Below are positions 51,229-62,707 of a stretch of DNA of 64,000 nt, piece by piece (position 1 is the first letter of the stretch; every line of letters begins with the position of its first letter). The notes under the pieces are model-generated. The model had not been told where the DNA came from. It saw only the letters and a list, made by a program, of their open reading frames with translations, and did not search any database. Source of the stretch: Cylicocyclus nassatus (lineage: Eukaryota > Nematoda > Chromadorea > Rhabditida > Strongylidae); NCBI GenBank assembly GCA_958299035.1, contig CATQJL010000305.1, forward strand, positions 36,221,733 through 36,285,732, read 5' to 3'. The position numbers and the translations under genes are program-made.

Positions 51229-51300
51229 AGCAGCGTGGCGCAGTGGAAGCGTGCTGGGCCCATAACCCAGAGGTCGGTGGATCGAAACCACTCGCTGCTA
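51229..51300 (+). tRNA. tRNA-iMet(CAU) copy 77
   Basis: Consensus. TTTT 5 nt downstream. Confidence 0.95.
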
Positions 51301-51633
51301 ATTCTTTTGCACTTGTGTAGTAAACGATCCATGACTGGTGCTTGAAGCCCTTATATAGAAATTAGAGGATTTGGAGTCTGACCAGGGTTTTTTCTAGGCT
51401 CCTCAGGAGTCACGCCGCATGCTGCAATAACGCCGCGAAGCGACGGTTTGCCCATTGAAAAACTCTTCGCTCTTCGCAAAATCGCCGCGAGCGTTGTGAC
51501 TCCTGACCCGTAGCCGTTTTTTCTAAGAGCGGGATTCGAGCCTTGGTCTAATGAGTCATAACGGCGACAAATAGCACTGCATGTTATGTTGTATGTATGT
51601 TTAGAACGTTCGCCTAGTATGTTTAATTCCGTC

Positions 51634-51705
51634 AGCAGCGTGGCGCAGTGGAAGCGTGCTGGGCCCATAACCCAGAGGTCGGTGGATCGAAACCACTCGC
51701 TGCTA
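51634..51705 (+). tRNA. tRNA-iMet(CAU) copy 78
   Basis: Consensus. TTTT 5 nt downstream. Confidence 0.95.
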
Positions 51706-52038
51706 ATTCTTTTGCACTTGTGTAGTAAACGATCCATGACTGGTGCTTGAAGCCCTTATATAGAAATTAGAGGATTTGGAGTCTGACCAGGGTTTTTTCT
51801 AGGCTCCTCAGGAGTCACGCCGCATGCTGCAATAACGCCGCGAAGCGACGGTTTGCCCGCTGGAAAACTCTTCGCTCTTCGCAAAATCGCCGCGCACGTT
51901 GTGACTCCTGACCCGTAGCCGTTTTTTCTAAGAGCGGGATTCGAGCCTTGGTCCAAAGAGTCATAACGGCGACAAATAGCACTGCATGTTATGTTGTATG
52001 TATGTTTAGAACGTTCGCCTAGTATGTTTAATTCCGTC

Positions 52039-52110
52039 AGCAGCGTGGCGCAGTGGAAGCGTGAGGGGCCCATAACCCAGAGGTCGGTGGATCGAAACCA
52101 CTCGCTGCTA
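52039..52110 (+). tRNA. tRNA-iMet(CAU) copy 79, anticodon-stem variant
   Basis: C26A and T27G as in copy 73. TTTT 9 nt downstream. Confidence 0.7.
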
Positions 52111-52349
52111 ATTCTTTCTTTTGCACTTGTGTAGTAAACGATCCATGATGGTGCTTGAAGTCCTTATATAGAAATTAGAGGATTTGGAGTCTGACCAGGG
52201 TTTTTTCTAGGAGCGGGTTTCGAGCCTTGGTCCAAAGAGTCATAACGGCGACAAATAGCACTGCGCCACGCGCATCCTTCTGTCATTTTCTAGATGATGT
52301 TATGTTGTGTGTATGTTTAGAACGTTCGCCTAGTATGTTTAATTCCGTC

Positions 52350-52421
52350 AGCAGCGTGGCGCAGTGGAAGCGTGCTGGGCCCATAACCCAGAGGTCGGTG
52401 GATCGAAACCACTCGCTGCTA
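52350..52421 (+). tRNA. tRNA-iMet(CAU) copy 80
   Basis: Consensus. TTTT 5 nt downstream. Confidence 0.95.
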
Positions 52422-52753
52422 ATTCTTTTGCACTTGTGTAGTAAACGATCCATGACTGGTCTTGAAGCCCTTATATAGAAATTAGAGGATTTGGAGTCTG
52501 ACCAGGGTTTTTTCTAGGCTCCTCAGGAGTCACGCCGCATGCTGCAATAACGCCGCGAAGCGACGGTTTGCCCATTGAAAAACTCTTCGCTCTTCGCAAA
52601 ATCGCCGCGAGCGTTGTGACTCCTGACCCGTAGCCGTTTTTTCTAAGAGCGGGATTCGAGCCTTGGTCTAATGAGTCATAACGGCGACAAATAGCACTGC
52701 ATGTTATGTTGTATGTATGTTTAGAACGTTCGCCTAGTATGTTTAATTCCGTC

Positions 52754-52825
52754 AGCAGCGTGGCGCAGTGGAAGCGTGCTGGGCCCATAACCCAGAGGTC
52801 GGTTGATCGAAACCACTCGCTGCTA
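52754..52825 (+). tRNA. tRNA-iMet(CAU) copy 81, T-stem variant
   Basis: G51T breaks one T-stem pair. TTTT 5 nt downstream. Confidence 0.78.
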
Positions 52826-53029
52826 ATTCTTTTGCACTTGTGTAGTAAACGATCCATGACTGGTGCTTGAAGCCCTTATATAGAAATTAGAGGATTTGGA
52901 GTCTGACCAGGGTTTTTTCTAAGAGCGGGATTCGAGCCTTGGTCCAAAGAGTCATAACGGCGACAAATAGCACTGCATGTTATGTTGTATGTATGTTTAG
53001 AACGTTCGCCTAGTATGTTTAATTCCGTC

Positions 53030-53101
53030 AGCAGCGTGGCGCAGTGGAAGCGTGCTGGGCCCATAACCCAGAGGTCGGTGGATCGAAACCACTCGCTGCT
53101 A
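53030..53101 (+). tRNA. tRNA-iMet(CAU) copy 82
   Basis: Consensus. TTTT 9 nt downstream. Confidence 0.95.
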
Positions 53102-53340
53102 ATTCTTTCTTTTGCACTTGTGTAGTAAACGATCCATGATGGTGCTTGAAGCCCTTATATAGAAATTAGAGGATTTGGAGTCTGACCAGGGTTTTTTCTA
53201 GGAGCGGGTTTCGAGCCTTGGTCCAAAGAGTCATAACGGCGACAAGTAGCACTGCGCCACGCGCATCCTTCTGTCATTTTCTAGATGATGTTATGTTGTG
53301 TGTATGTTTAGAACGTTCGCCTAGTATGTTTAATTCCGTC

Positions 53341-53412
53341 AGCAGCGTGGCGCAGTGGAAGCGTGCTGGGCCCATAACCCAGAGGTCGGTGGATCGAAAC
53401 CACTCGCTGCTA
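53341..53412 (+). tRNA. tRNA-iMet(CAU) copy 83
   Basis: Consensus. TTTT 5 nt downstream. Confidence 0.95.
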
Positions 53413-53744
53413 ATTCTTTTGCACTTGTGTAGTAAACGATCCATGACTGGTCTTGAAGCCCTTATATAGAAATTAGAGGATTTGGAGTCTGACCAGGGTT
53501 TTTTCTAGGCTCCTCAGGAGTCACGCCGCATGCTGCAATAACGCCGCGAAGCGACGGTTTGCCCATTGAAAAACTCTTCGCTCTTCGCAAAATCGCCGCG
53601 AGCGTTGTGACTCCTGACCCGTAGCCGTTTTTTCTAAGAGCGGGATTCGAGCCTTGGTCTAATGAGTCATAACGGCGACAAATAGCACTGCATGTTATGT
53701 TGTATGTATGTTTAGAACGTTCGCCTAGTATGTTTAATTCCGTC

Positions 53745-53816
53745 AGCAGCGTGGCGCAGTGGAAGCGTGCTGGGCCCATAACCCAGAGGTCGGTTGATCG
53801 AAACCACTCGCTGCTA
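53745..53816 (+). tRNA. tRNA-iMet(CAU) copy 84, T-stem variant
   Basis: G51T as in copy 81. TTTT 5 nt downstream. Confidence 0.78.
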
Positions 53817-54020
53817 ATTCTTTTGCACTTGTGTAGTAAACGATCCATGACTGGTGCTTGAAGCCCTTATATAGAAATTAGAGGATTTGGAGTCTGACCA
53901 GGGTTTTTTCTAAGAGCGGGATTCGAGCCTTGGTCCAAAGAGTCATAACGGCGACAAATAGCACTGCATGTTATGTTGTATGTATGTTTAGAACGTTCGC
54001 CTAGTATGTTTAATTCCGTC

Positions 54021-54092
54021 AGCAGCGTGGCGCAGTGGAAGCGTGCTGGGCCCATAACCCAGAGGTCGGTGGATCGAAACCACTCGCTGCTA
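54021..54092 (+). tRNA. tRNA-iMet(CAU) copy 85
   Basis: Consensus. TTTT 9 nt downstream. Confidence 0.95.
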
Positions 54093-54331
54093 ATTCTTTC
54101 TTTTGCACTTGTGTAGTAAACGATCCATGATGGTGCTTGAAGCCCTTATATAGAAATTAGAGGATTTGGAGTCTGACCAGGGTTTTTTCTAGGAGCGGGT
54201 TTCGAGCCTTGGTCCAAAGAGTCATAACGGCGACAAATAGCACTGCGCCACGCGCATCCTTCTGTCATTTTCTAGATGATGTTATGTTGTGTGTATGTTT
54301 AGAACGTTCGCCTAGTATGTTTAATTCCGTC

Positions 54332-54403
54332 AGCAGCGTGGCGCAGTGGAAGCGTGCTGGGCCCATAACCCAGAGGTCGGTGGATCGAAACCACTCGCTG
54401 CTA
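54332..54403 (+). tRNA. tRNA-iMet(CAU) copy 86
   Basis: Consensus. TTTT 5 nt downstream. Confidence 0.95.
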
Positions 54404-54736
54404 ATTCTTTTGCACTTGTGTAGTAAACGATCCATGACTGGTGCTTGAAGCCCTTATATAGAAATTAGAGGATTTGGAGTCTGACCAGGGTTTTTTCTAG
54501 GCTCCTCAGGAGTCACGCCGCGTGCTGCAATAACGCCGCGAAGCGACGGTTTGCCCATTGAAAAACTCTTCGCTCTTCGCAAAATCGCCGCGAGCGTTGT
54601 GACTCCTGACCCGTAGCCGTTTTTTCTAAGAGCGGGATTCGAGCCTTGGTCCAAAGAGTCATAACGGCGACAAATAGCACTGCATGTTATGTTGTATGTA
54701 TGTTTAGAACGTTCGCCTAGTATGTTTAATTCCGTC

Positions 54737-54808
54737 AGCAGCGTGGCGCAGTGGAAGCGTGCTGGGCCCATAACCCAGAGGTCGGTGGATCAAAACCACT
54801 CGCTGCTA
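54737..54808 (+). tRNA. tRNA-iMet(CAU) copy 87, T-loop variant
   Basis: G56A changes the T loop to ATCAAAA (B box). TTTT 5 nt downstream. Confidence 0.75.
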
Positions 54809-55012
54809 ATTCTTTTGCACTTGTGTAGTAAACGATCCATGACTGGTGCTTGAAGCCCTTATATAGAAATTAGAGGATTTGGAGTCTGACCAGGGTTTTT
54901 TCTAAGAGCGGGATTCGAGCCTTGGTCCAAAGAGTCATAACGGCGACAAATAGCACTGCATGTTATGTTGTATGTATGTTTAGAACGTTCGCCTAGTATG
55001 TTTAATTCCGTC

Positions 55013-55084
55013 AGCAGCGTGGCGCAGTGGAAGCGTGCTGGGCCCATAACCCAGAGGTCGGTGGATCGAAACCACTCGCTGCTA
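55013..55084 (+). tRNA. tRNA-iMet(CAU) copy 88
   Basis: Consensus. TTTT 9 nt downstream. Confidence 0.95.
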
Positions 55085-55323
55085 ATTCTTTCTTTTGCAC
55101 TTGTGTAGTAAACGATCCATGATGGTGCTTGAAGCCCTTATATAGAAATTAGAGGATTTGGAGTCTGACCAGGGTTTTTTCTAGGAGCGGGTTTCGAGCC
55201 TTGGTCCAAAGAGTCATAACGGCGACAAATAGCACTGCGCCACGCGCATCCTTCTGTCATTTTCTAGATGATGTTATGTTGTGTGTATGTTTAGAACGTT
55301 CGCCTAGTATGTTTAATTCCGTC

Positions 55324-55395
55324 AGCAGCGTGGCGCAGTGGAAGCGTGCTGGGCCCATAACCCAGAGGTCGGTGGATCGAAACCACTCGCTGCTA
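55324..55395 (+). tRNA. tRNA-iMet(CAU) copy 89
   Basis: Consensus. TTTT 5 nt downstream. Confidence 0.95.
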
Positions 55396-55728
55396 ATTCT
55401 TTTGCACTTGTGTAGTAAACGATCCATGACTGGTGCTTGAAGCCCTTATATAGAAATTAGAGGATTTGGAGTCTGACCAGGGTTTTTTCTAGGCTCCTCA
55501 GGAGTCACGCCGCATGCTGCAATAACGCCCCGAAGCGACGGTTTGCCCATTGAAAAACTCTTCGCTCTTCGCAAAATCGCCGCGAGCGTTGTGACTCCTG
55601 ACCCGTAGCCGTTTTTTCTAAGAGCGGGATTCGAGCCTTGGTCCAAAGAGTCATAACGGCGACAAATAGCACTGCATGTTATGTCGTATGTATGTTTAGA
55701 ACGTTCGCCTAGTATGTTTAATTCCGTC

Positions 55729-55800
55729 AGCAGCGTGGCGCAGTGGAAGCGTGCTGGGCCCATAACCCAGAGGTCGGTGGATCGAAACCACTCGCTGCTA
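55729..55800 (+). tRNA. tRNA-iMet(CAU) copy 90
   Basis: Consensus. TTTT 5 nt downstream. Confidence 0.95.
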
Positions 55801-56003
55801 ATTCTTTTGCACTTGTATAGTAAACGATCCATGATGGTGCTTGAAGCCCTTATATAGAAATGAGAGGATTTGGAGTCTGACCAGGGTTTTCTCTAAGAGC
55901 GGGATTCGAGCCCTGGTCCAAAGAGTCATAACGGCGACAAATAGCACTGCATGTTATGTTGTATGTATGTTTAGAACGTTCGCCTAGTATGTTTAATTCC
56001 GTC

Positions 56004-56075
56004 AGCAGCGTGGCGCAGTGGAAGCGTGCTGGGCCCATAACCCAGAGGTCGGTGGATCGAAACCACTCGCTGCTA
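56004..56075 (+). tRNA. tRNA-iMet(CAU) copy 91
   Basis: Consensus. TTTT 5 nt downstream. Confidence 0.95.
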
Positions 56076-56281
56076 ATTCTTTTGCACTTGTGTAGTAAAC
56101 GATCCATGACTGGTGCTTGAAGCCCTTATATAGAAATTAGAGGATTTGGAGTCTGACCAGGGTTTTTTCTAAGAGCGGGATTCGAGCCTCTTGGTCCAAA
56201 GAGTCATAACGGCGACAAATAGCACTGCATGTTATGTTGTGTGTATGTTTAGAACGTTCGCCTAGTATGTTTAATTCCGTC

Positions 56282-56353
56282 AGCAGCGTGGCGCAGTGGA
56301 AGCGTGCTGGGCCCATAACCCAGAGGTCGGTGGATCGAAACCACTCGCTGCTA
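56282..56353 (+). tRNA. tRNA-iMet(CAU) copy 92
   Basis: Consensus. TTTT 5 nt downstream. Confidence 0.95.
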
Positions 56354-56588
56354 ATTCTTTTGCACTTGTATAGTAAACGATCCATGATGGTGCTTGAAGC
56401 CCTTATATAGAAATTAGAGGACTTGGAGTCTGACCAGGGTTTTTTCTAGGAGCGGGTTTCGAGCCTTGGTCCAAAGAGTCATAACGGCGACAAATAGCAC
56501 TGCGCCACGCGCATCCTTCTGTCATTTTCTAGATGATGTTATGTTGTGTGTATGTTTAGAACGTTCGCCTAGTATGTTTAATTCCGTC

Positions 56589-56660
56589 AGCAGCGTGGCG
56601 CAGTGGAAGCGTGCTGGGCCCATAACCCAGAGGTCGGTGGATCGAAACCACTCGCTGCTA
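56589..56660 (+). tRNA. tRNA-iMet(CAU) copy 93
   Basis: Consensus. TTTT 5 nt downstream. Confidence 0.95.
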
Positions 56661-56993
56661 ATTCTTTTGCACTTGTGTAGTAAACGATCCATGACTGGTG
56701 CTTGAAGCCCTTATATAGAAATTAGAGGATTTGGAGTCTGACCAGGGTTTTTTCTAGGCTCCTCAGGAGTCACGCCTCATGCTGCAATAACGCCCCGAAG
56801 CGACGGTTTGCCCATTGAAAAACTCTTCGCTCTTCGCAAAATCGCCGCGAGCGTTGTGACTCCTGACCCGTAGCCGTTTTTTCTAAGAGCGGGATTCGAG
56901 CCTTGGTCCAAAGAGTCATAACGGCGACAAATAGCACTGCATGTTATGTTGTATGTATGTTTAGAACGTTCGCCTAGTATGTTTAATTCCGTC

Positions 56994-57065
56994 AGCAGCG
57001 TGGCGCAGTGGAAGCGTGCTGGGCCCATAACCCAGAGGTCGGTGGATCGAAACCACTCGCTGCTA
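56994..57065 (+). tRNA. tRNA-iMet(CAU) copy 94
   Basis: Consensus. TTTT 9 nt downstream. Confidence 0.95.
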
Positions 57066-57272
57066 ATTCTTTCTTTTGCACTTGTGTAGTAAACGATCCA
57101 TGATGGTGCTTGAAGCCCTTATATAGAAATTAGAGGATTTGGAGTCTGACCAGGGTTTTCTCTAAGAGCGGGATTCGAGCCCTGGTCCAAAGAGTCATAA
57201 CGGCGACAAATAGCACTGCATGTTATGTTGTATGTATGTTTAGAACGTTCGCCTAGTATGTTTAATTCCGTC

Positions 57273-57344
57273 AGCAGCGTGGCGCAGTGGAAGCGTGCTG
57301 GGCCCATAACCCAGAGGTCGGTGGATCAAAACCACTCGCTGCTA
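57273..57344 (+). tRNA. tRNA-iMet(CAU) copy 95, T-loop variant
   Basis: G56A as in copy 87. TTTT 5 nt downstream. Confidence 0.75.
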
Positions 57345-57580
57345 ATTCTTTTGCACTTGTGTAGTAAACGATCCATGACTGGTGCTTGAAGCCCTTATAT
57401 AGAAATTAGAGGATTTGGAGTCTGACCAGGGTTTTTTCTAAGAGCGGGATTCGAGCCTTGGTCCAAAGAGTCATAACGGCGACAAATAGCACTGCGCCAC
57501 GCGCATCCTTCTGTCATTTTCTAGATGATGTTATGTTGTGTGTATGTTTAGAACGTTCGCCTAGTATGTTTAATTCCGTC

Positions 57581-57652
57581 AGCAGCGTGGCGCAGTGGAA
57601 GCGTGCTGGGCCCATAACCCAGAGGTCGGTGGATCGAAACCACTCGCTGCTA
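57581..57652 (+). tRNA. tRNA-iMet(CAU) copy 96
   Basis: Consensus. TTTT 9 nt downstream. Confidence 0.95.
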
Positions 57653-57860
57653 ATTCTTTCTTTTGCACTTGTGTAGTAAGCCATCCATGACTGGTGCTTG
57701 AAGCCGTTATATAGAAATTAGAGGATTTGGAGTCTGACCAGGGTTTTTTCTAAGAGCGGGATTCGAGCCTTGGTCCAAAGAGTCATAACGGCGACAAATA
57801 GCACTGCATGTTATGTTATATGTATGTATAGAACGTTCGCCTAGTATGTTTATTCCCGTC

Positions 57861-57932
57861 AGCAGCGTGGCGCAGTGGAAGCATGCTGGGCCCATAACCC
57901 AGAGGTCGGTGGATCGAAACCACTCGCTGCTA
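57861..57932 (+). tRNA. tRNA-iMet(CAU) copy 97, D-stem variant
   Basis: G23A only. TTTT 5 nt downstream. First member of the duplicated 4,775-bp block. Confidence 0.8.
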
Positions 57933-58266
57933 ATTCTTTTGCACTTGTGTAGTAAGCCATCCATGACTGGTGCTTGAAGCCCTTATATAGAAATTAGAGG
58001 AACTGGAGTCTGACCAGGGTTTTCTAGCCTCCGGGTCAGGAGTAACGCCGCCTGCTGCAATAACGCCGCGAAGCGACGGTTTGCCCATTGAAAAACTCTT
58101 CGCTCTTCGCAAAATCGCCGCGCGCGGTGTGACTGCTGACCCGTAGCCGTTTTTTCTAAGAGCGGGATTCGAGCCTTGGTCCAAAGAGTCATAACGGCGA
58201 CAAATAGCACTGCATGTTATGTTGTATGTATGTTTAGAACGTTCGCCTAGTATGTTTAATTCCGTC

Positions 58267-58338
58267 AGCAGCGTGGCGCAGTGGAAGCGTGCTGAGCCCA
58301 TAACCCAGAGGTCGGCAGATCGAAACCACACGCTGCTA
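58267..58338 (+). pseudogene. tRNA-iMet copy 98, multiply mutated
   Basis: G29A breaks one of the three initiator-specific G:C pairs of the anticodon stem. T50C, G51A and T64A alter the T stem. Same as copy 114. Probably non-functional. Confidence 0.7.
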
Positions 58339-58574
58339 ATTCTTTTGCACTTGTGTAGTAAACGATCCATGACTGGTGCTTGAAGCCCTTATATAGAAAT
58401 TAGAGGATTTGGAGTCTGACCAGGGTTTTTTCTAGGAGCGGGTTTCGAGCCTTGGTCCAAAGAGTCATAACGGCGACAAATAGCACTGCGCCACGCACAT
58501 CCTTCTGTCAGTTTCTAGATGATGTTATGTTGTATGTATGTTTAGAACGTTCGCCTAGTATGTTTAATTCCGTC

Positions 58575-58646
58575 AGCAACGTGGCGCCGTGGAAGCGTGC
58601 TGGGCCCATAACCCAGAGGTCGGTGGATCGAAACCACTCGCTGCTA
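58575..58646 (+). tRNA. tRNA-iMet(CAU) copy 99, variant
   Basis: G5A breaks an acceptor-stem pair, and A14C hits a conserved A-box base. TTTT 5 nt downstream. Probably inactive. Confidence 0.65.
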
Positions 58647-58850
58647 ATTCTTTTGCACTTGTGTAGTAAACGATCCATGACTGGTGCTTGAAGCCCTTAT
58701 ATAGAAATTAGAAGATTTGGAGTCTGACCAGGGTTTTTTCTAGGAGCGGGTTTCGAGCCTTGGTCCAAAGAGTCATAACGGCGACAAATAGCACTGCATG
58801 TTATGTTGTATGTATGTTTAGAACGTTCGCCTAGTATGTTTAATTCCGTC

Positions 58851-58922
58851 AGCAGCGTGGCGCAGTGGAAGCGTGCTGGGCCCATAACCCAGAGGTCGGT
58901 GGATCGAAACCACTCGCTGCTA
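58851..58922 (+). tRNA. tRNA-iMet(CAU) copy 100
   Basis: Consensus. TTTT 5 nt downstream. Confidence 0.95.
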
Positions 58923-59158
58923 ATTCTTTTGCACTTGTGTAGTAAACGATACATGACTGGTGCTTGAAGTTCTTATATAGAAATTAGAGGATTTGAAGTC
59001 TGACCAGGGTTTTTTCTAAGAGCGGGATTCGAGCCTTGGCCCAAAGAGTCATAACGGCGACAAATAGCACTGCGCCACGCGCATCCTTCTGTCAGTTTCT
59101 AGATGATGTTATGTTGTATGTATGTTTAGAACGTTCGCCTAGTATGTTTAATTCCGTC

Positions 59159-59230
59159 AGCAGCGTGGCGCAGTGGAAGCGTGCTGGGCCCATAACCCAG
59201 AGGTCGGCGGATCGAAACCACTCGCTGCTA
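59159..59230 (+). tRNA. tRNA-iMet(CAU) copy 101, T-stem variant
   Basis: T50C only. TTTT 5 nt downstream. Confidence 0.8.
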
Positions 59231-59434
59231 ATTCTTTTGCACTTGTGTAGTAAACGATCCATGACTGCTGCTTGAAGCCCTTATATAGAAATTAGAAGAT
59301 TTGGAGTCTGACCAGGGTTTTTTCTAGGAGCGGGTTTCGAGCCTTGGTCCAAAGAGTCATAACGGCGACAAATAGCACTGCATGTTATGTTGTATGTATG
59401 TTTAGAACGTTCGCCTAGTATGTTTAATTCCGTC

Positions 59435-59506
59435 AGCAGCGTGGCGCAGTGGAAGCGTGCTGGGCCCATAACCCAGAGGTCGGTGGATCGAAACCACTCG
59501 CTGCTA
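59435..59506 (+). tRNA. tRNA-iMet(CAU) copy 102
   Basis: Consensus. TTTT 5 nt downstream. Confidence 0.95.
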
Positions 59507-59740
59507 ATTCTTTTGCACTTGTGTAGTAAACGATCCATGACTGGTGCTTGAAGCCCTTATATAGAAATTAGAGGACTTGGAGTCTGACCAGGGTTTTTTC
59601 TAGGAGCGGGTTTCGAGCCTTGGTCCAAAGAGTCATAACGGCGACAAATAGCACTGCGCCACGCGCATCCTTCTGTCATTTTCTAGATGATGTTATTGTG
59701 TGTATGTTTAGAACGTTCGCCTAGTATGTTTAATTCCGTC

Positions 59741-59812
59741 AGCAGCGTGGCGCAGTGGAAGCATTCTGGGCCCATAACCCAGAGGTCGGTGGATCGAAAC
59801 CACTCGCTGATA
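59741..59812 (+). tRNA. tRNA-iMet(CAU) copy 103, variant
   Basis: G23A, G25T and C70A, the last breaking an acceptor-stem pair. TTTT 5 nt downstream. Confidence 0.65.
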
Positions 59813-60059
59813 ATTCTTTTGCACTTGTGTAGTGAACGATCCATGACTGGTGCTTGAAGTTCTTATATAGAAATTAGAGGATTTGAAGTCTGACCAGGGT
59901 TTTTTCTAAGAGCGGGATTCGAGCCTTGGTCCAAAGAGTCATAACGGCGACAAATAGCACTGCGCCACGCGCATCCTTCTGTCATTTTCTAGATGATGTT
60001 ATGTTGTATGTATGATTAGAACTTTCGCCTAGTAACTTTCGCCTATGTTTAATTCCGTT

Positions 60060-60131
60060 AGCAGCGTGGCGCAGTGGAAGCGTGCTGGGCCCATAACCCA
60101 GAGGTCGGTGGATCGAAACCACTCGCTGCTA
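60060..60131 (+). tRNA. tRNA-iMet(CAU) copy 104
   Basis: Consensus. TTTT 5 nt downstream. The upstream flank carries a private short duplication of ACTTTCGCCTA (60022-60045). Confidence 0.95.
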
Positions 60132-60335
60132 ATTCTTTTGCACTTGTGTAGTAAACGATCCATGACTGGTGCTTGAAGTTCTTATATAGAAATTAGAGTA
60201 TTTGGAGTCTGACCAGGGTTTTTTCTAAGAGCGGGATTCGAGCCTTGGCCCAAAGAGTCATAACGGCGACAAATAGCACTGCATGTTATGTTGTGTGTAT
60301 GTTTAGAACGTTCGCCTAGTATGTTTAACTCCGTC

Positions 60336-60407
60336 AGCAGCGTGGCGCAGTGGAAGCGTGCTGGGCCCATAACCCAGAGGTCGGTGGATCGAAACCACTC
60401 GCTGCTA
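60336..60407 (+). tRNA. tRNA-iMet(CAU) copy 105
   Basis: Consensus. TTTT 5 nt downstream. Confidence 0.95.
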
Positions 60408-60641
60408 ATTCTTTTGCACTTGTGTAGTAAACGATCCATGACTGGTGCTTGAAGCCCTTATATAGAAATTAGAGGACTTGGAGTCTGACCAGGGTTTTTT
60501 CTAGGAGCGGGTTTCGAGCCTTGGTCCAAAGAGTCATAACGGCGACAAATAGCACTGCGCCACGCGCATCCTTCTGTCATTTTCTAGATGATGTTATTGT
60601 GTGTATGTTTAGAACGTTCGCCTAGTATGTTTAATTCCGTC

Positions 60642-60713
60642 AGCAGCGTGGCGCAGTGGAAGCATGCTGGGCCCATAACCCAGAGGTCGGTGGATCGAAA
60701 CCACTCGCTGATA
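60642..60713 (+). tRNA. tRNA-iMet(CAU) copy 106, variant
   Basis: G23A and C70A (acceptor stem). TTTT 5 nt downstream. Confidence 0.7.
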
Positions 60714-60917
60714 ATTCTTTTGCACTTGTGTAGTGAACGATCCATGACTGGTGCTTGAAGCCCTTATATAGAAATTAGAGGATTTGGAGTCTGACCAGGG
60801 TTTTTTCTAAGAGCGGGATTCGAGCCTTGGTCCAAAGAGTCATAACGGCGACAAATAGCACTGCATGTTATGTTGTATGTATGTTTAGAACGTTCGCCTA
60901 GTATGTTTAATTCCGTC

Positions 60918-60989
60918 AGCAGCGTGGCGCAGTGGAAGCGTGCTGGGCCCATAACCCAGAGGTCGGTGGATCGAAACCACTCGCTGCTA
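60918..60989 (+). tRNA. tRNA-iMet(CAU) copy 107
   Basis: Consensus. TTTT 5 nt downstream. Confidence 0.95.
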
Positions 60990-61193
60990 ATTCTTTTGCA
61001 CTTGTGTAGTAAACGATCCATGACTGGTGCTTGAAGCCCTTATATAGAAATTAGAGGATTTGGAGTCTGACCAGGGTTTTTTCTAAGAGCGGGATTCGAG
61101 CCTTGGTCCAAAGAGTCATAACGGCGACAAATAGCACTGCATGTTATGTTGTATGTATGTTTAGAACGTTCGCCTAGTATGTTTAATTCCGTC

Positions 61194-61265
61194 AGCAGCG
61201 TGGCGCAGTGGAAGCGTGCTGGGCCCATAACCCAGAGGTCGGTGGATCGAAACCACTCGCTGCTA
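61194..61265 (+). tRNA. tRNA-iMet(CAU) copy 108
   Basis: Consensus. TTTT 5 nt downstream. Confidence 0.95.
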
Positions 61266-61468
61266 ATTCTTTTGCACTTGTGTAGTAAACGATCCATGAT
61301 GGTGCTTGAAGCCCTTATATAGAAATTAGAGGATTTGGAGTCTGACCAGGGTTTTTTCTAAGGACGGGATTCGAGCCCTGGTCCAAAGAGTCATAACGGC
61401 GACAAATAGCACTGCATGTTATGTTGTATGTATGTTTAGAACGTTCGCCTAGTATGTTTAATTCCGTC

Positions 61469-61540
61469 AGCAGCGTGGCGCAGTGGAAGCGTGCTGGGCC
61501 CATAACCCAGAGGTCGGTGGATCGAAACCACTCGCTGCTA
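61469..61540 (+). tRNA. tRNA-iMet(CAU) copy 109
   Basis: Consensus. TTTT 5 nt downstream. Confidence 0.95.
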
Positions 61541-61775
61541 ATTCTTTTGCACTTGTGTAGTAAACGATCCATGATGGTGCTTGAAGCCCTTATATAGAAA
61601 TTAGAGGATTTGGAGTCTGACCAGGGTTTTTTCTAAGAGCGGGTTTCGAGCCTTGGTCCAAAGAGTCATAACGGCGACAAATAGCACTGCGCCACGCGCA
61701 TCCTTCTGTCATTTTCTAGATGATGTTATGTTGTGTGTATGTTTAGAACGTTCGCCTAGTATGTTTAATTCCGTC

Positions 61776-61847
61776 AGCAGCGTGGCGCAGTGGAAGCGTG
61801 CTGGGCCCATAACCCAGAGGTCGGTGGATCGAAACCACTCGCTGCTA
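61776..61847 (+). tRNA. tRNA-iMet(CAU) copy 110
   Basis: Consensus. TTTT 9 nt downstream. Confidence 0.95.
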
Positions 61848-62055
61848 ATTCTTTCTTTTGCACTTGTGTAGTAAGCCATCCATGACTGGTGCTTGAAGCC
61901 GTTATATAGAAATTAGAGGATTTGGAGTCTGACCAGGGTTTTTTCTAAGAGCGGGATTCGAGCCTTGGTCCAAAGAGTCATAACGGCGACAAATAGCACT
62001 GCATGTTATGTTGTATGTATGTTTAGAACGTTCGCCTAGTATGTTTAATTCCGTC

Positions 62056-62127
62056 AGCAGCGTGGCGCAGTGGAAGCGTGCTGGGCCCATAACCCAGAGG
62101 TCGGTGGATCGAAACCACTCGCTGCTA
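62056..62127 (+). tRNA. tRNA-iMet(CAU) copy 111
   Basis: Consensus. TTTT 5 nt downstream. Confidence 0.95.
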
Positions 62128-62362
62128 ATTCTTTTGCACTTGTGTAGTAAACGATCCATGACTGGTGCTTGAAGCCCTTATATAGAAATTAAAGATTTGG
62201 AGTCTGACCAGGGTTTTTTTTAAGAGCGGGATTCGAGCCTTGGTCCAAAGAGTCATAACGGCGACAAATAGCACTGCGCCACGCGCGTCCTTCTGTCATT
62301 TTGTAGATGATGTTATGTTGTATGTATGATTAGAACTTTCGCCTAGTATGTTTAATTCCGTC

Positions 62363-62434
62363 AGCAGCGTGGCGCAGTGGAAGCGTGCTGGGCCCATAAC
62401 CCAGAGGTCGGTGGATCGAAACCACTCGCTGCTA
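62363..62434 (+). tRNA. tRNA-iMet(CAU) copy 112
   Basis: Consensus. TTTT 5 nt downstream. Confidence 0.95.
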
Positions 62435-62635
62435 ATTCTTTTGCACTTGTGTAGTAAACGATCCATGACTGGTGCTTGAAGCCCTTATATAGAAATTAGA
62501 GGATTTGGAGTCTGACCAGGGTTTTTTCTAAGAGCGGGATTCGAGCCTTGGTCCAAAGAGTCATAACGGCGACAAATAGCACTGCATATGTTATATGTAT
62601 GTATAGAACGTTCGCCTAGTATGTTTAATTCCGTC

Positions 62636-62707
62636 AGCAGCGTGGCGCAGTGGAAGCGTGCTGAGCCCATAACCCAGAGGTCGGTGGATCGAAACCACTC
62701 GCTGCTA
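62636..62707 (+). tRNA. tRNA-iMet(CAU) copy 113, anticodon-stem variant
   Basis: G29A breaks one of the three initiator-specific G:C pairs. TTTT 5 nt downstream. Counterpart of copy 97 in the second 4,775-bp block. Confidence 0.75.
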